DNA of 14,661 nucleotides from NCBI GenBank assembly GCA_964517215.1, contig CAZFBR010000067.1:1-14661 (forward strand). Reading direction: 5' to 3'. Every line of letters begins with the position of its first letter. Positions within the stretch are counted from its first letter, which is position 1. The notes below the pieces were generated by a model. That model saw only the letters and a list, made by a program, of their open reading frames with translations, was not told the origin of the DNA and ran no database searches. Below, piece by piece: positions 13,874 to 14,661 of this stretch. Both the position numbers and the translations under genes were made by a program. This DNA comes from CAZFBR01 sp035353495 [NCBI: uncultured bacterium] (GTDB taxonomy: Bacteria; DAOPZR01).

Positions 13874-14161
13874 TTACTCGCCGTCGCGGTCGTACCGCAC
13901 CAGTTCCCAGCCATCCTGCAATTCCAGCAGTTCACCGATCTGCCGGAAGGTGTTGTCGAGCACCGTCCGGTCGCTCGCCACCATCGCCACGCCCAGCTCG
14001 CCCCGCTGCAGGGTGTCCTGCCGCCCCGTCTCCGCGGCCGAAACCGGAAACCGGGCCCGGATCCGGTCGAGCACCGGGCGCAGCCGCGCCCGCTTCTCCT
14101 TCAGCGTCCGTGCGCCGGGAAACCGCAGTTCAATCTCCGCCAGTTCCCAGTGCAGCGTCAT
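13874..14161 (-). CDS. ylxP: DUF503 family protein (YlxP-like)
   Basis: 95 aa, the usual DUF503 length. The family pattern is visible: an opening beta strand (HWELAEIELRFPGARTLKEKRARLRPVLDRIRARFPVSAAE), with 'LKEKR' as the hallmark, then ELGVAMVASDRTVLDNTF and a C-terminal strand ending in WELVRYDRDGE. Its position between infB and rbfA is the standard one (B. subtilis infB-ylxP-rbfA), which makes the assignment firm. Its biochemical role is not well established; the conserved neighbourhood suggests a link to translation or ribosome assembly. The ATG at 14161 lies 16 bases after the infB stop, so the genes are probably co-transcribed. Confidence 0.93.
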   Translation of the reverse strand: MTLHWELAEIELRFPGARTLKEKRARLRPVLDRIRARFPVSAAETGRQDTLQRGELGVAMVASDRTVLDNTFRQIGELLELQDGWELVRYDRDGE

Positions 14162-14177
14162 CGCCGTTGCCGCCGCG

Positions 14178-14661
14178 CTACAGCTTCACCGCCACCTGCG
14201 ACACTTCCACCGCCAGAATCCGGTCGCCTTCCTTGATGTCGTTGAAGTCGACCAGCCCGATGCCGCATTCGGCGCCCGTGGGCACCTCGCTGGCGTCGTT
14301 CTTGAAATGCTTGAGCGAACTGATGCCCCCCTCCCAGACCTTGACGCTGTCACGCACCAGGCGGGCCTTGCACGCGCGCTTGATTTTGCCCTCGATCACC
14401 ATGCAGCCGGCGATATTGCCCACACCGCCGATGCGGAAGACCTGCTTGACCTCCGCCGTGCCGAGCACCGTTTCGCGGATTTCGGGCGACAGCAGGCCCT
14501 CGACCGCCTTCTTCAGATCGTCTTCGACCTGGTAAATGATGTCGTAGGTGCGGATCTCCACTCCGGCCTTGTCCGCCAGGGCGCGAATGGCCGACGTCGG
14601 CTGCACCCGATAGGCGATGATGATCGCCTGCGAGGCCGACGCCAGGTTGAGGTCGCTCTCG
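14178..14661 (-). CDS. infB: Translation initiation factor IF-2, C-terminal part (5' end beyond right edge)
   Basis: The last 160 residues of IF2 are present; the G domain and N-terminus lie outside the window. The visible reading frame starts within 'ESDLNLASASQAIIIAYRV', the beginning of IF2 domain III. It continues through 'LSPEIRETVLGTAEVKQVF', 'IAGCMVIEGKIKR' and 'SLKHFKNDASEVPTGAECGIGLVDFNDIKEGD' of the C-terminal beta-barrel, which binds the formyl-Met end of initiator tRNA. The frame stays open to the window edge, so the GTG at 14606 is an internal valine codon rather than a start. It heads the translation cluster that runs to pnp. Confidence 0.97.
   Translation of the reverse strand, partial: ESDLNLASASQAIIIAYRVQPTSAIRALADKAGVEIRTYDIIYQVEDDLKKAVEGLLSPEIRETVLGTAEVKQVFRIGGVGNIAGCMVIEGKIKRACKARLVRDSVKVWEGGISSLKHFKNDASEVPTGAECGIGLVDFNDIKEGDRILAVEVSQVAVKL

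Noticed and set aside
1-14661. Mobile elements, CRISPR arrays, tRNA/rRNA genes, toxin-antitoxin or defence systems
   Set aside because: No transposase-like frame, no regularly spaced repeats, no cloverleaf or rRNA-like sequence, and no defence-type domains were seen. Apart from the pilin regulatory unit and the lipoprotein, the window is conserved housekeeping sequence.

Overview
All fifteen recognisable protein-coding genes in this window, two of them cut by the window edges, lie on the minus strand, so transcription runs from the right edge to the left. The DNA is GC-rich through most of its length. The leftmost ~1 kb (the pilin gene and the end of the response-regulator gene) is visibly more AT-rich. 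A lipoprotein with a lipobox, an NtrC/sigma-54 system and a type II secretion/type IV pilus-like pseudopilin all point to a diderm (Gram-negative-type) bacterium. The gene order infB-ylxP(DUF503)-rbfA-nrnA(DHH)-truB-ribF-rpsO-pnp-M16 peptidase is known from Firmicutes, deltaproteobacterial lineages and some PVC-group bacteria. A GC-rich PVC or deltaproteobacteria-like organism is my best guess, but the phylum cannot be settled from this sequence alone.

Right half (about 14661 down to 7744): the classic translation and RNA-maturation cluster. It holds the C-terminus of IF2 (infB), a DUF503/YlxP protein, ribosome-binding factor A, an NrnA-type DHH/DHHA1 nanoRNase, TruB tRNA pseudouridine-55 synthase, the bifunctional FAD synthetase RibF, ribosomal protein S15 (with an unusual charged N-terminal extension) and PNPase. 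The spacing is tight from nrnA to truB. A 238-bp gap between truB and ribF holds a perfect 28-bp palindrome.

Middle (about 7743 to 3367): a strong terminator-like hairpin follows pnp and abuts the start of an M16 zinc peptidase gene. Then come undecaprenyl-diphosphate phosphatase (uppP), a 200-bp gap with an extended -10 promoter (TGGTATAAT) and a leader with two inverted repeats, an unrecognised lipoprotein, and the radical-SAM methyltransferase RlmN.

Left part (3269 to 1): a membrane histidine kinase with almost no periplasmic domain and an NtrC-class sigma-54 activator whose gene overlaps it. A 171-bp intergenic region follows, carrying a near-consensus -24/-12 sigma-54 promoter and several TGTC/GACA half-sites. 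Next is a GspH-like pseudopilin, and then an ORF coupled through TAATG that runs off the left edge. The simplest reading is a self-contained PilS/PilR-like circuit: kinase -> activator -> sigma-54 promoter -> pseudopilin operon. This is the most interesting regulatory observation in the window. I saw no mobile element, CRISPR array, tRNA/rRNA gene or clearly new system.
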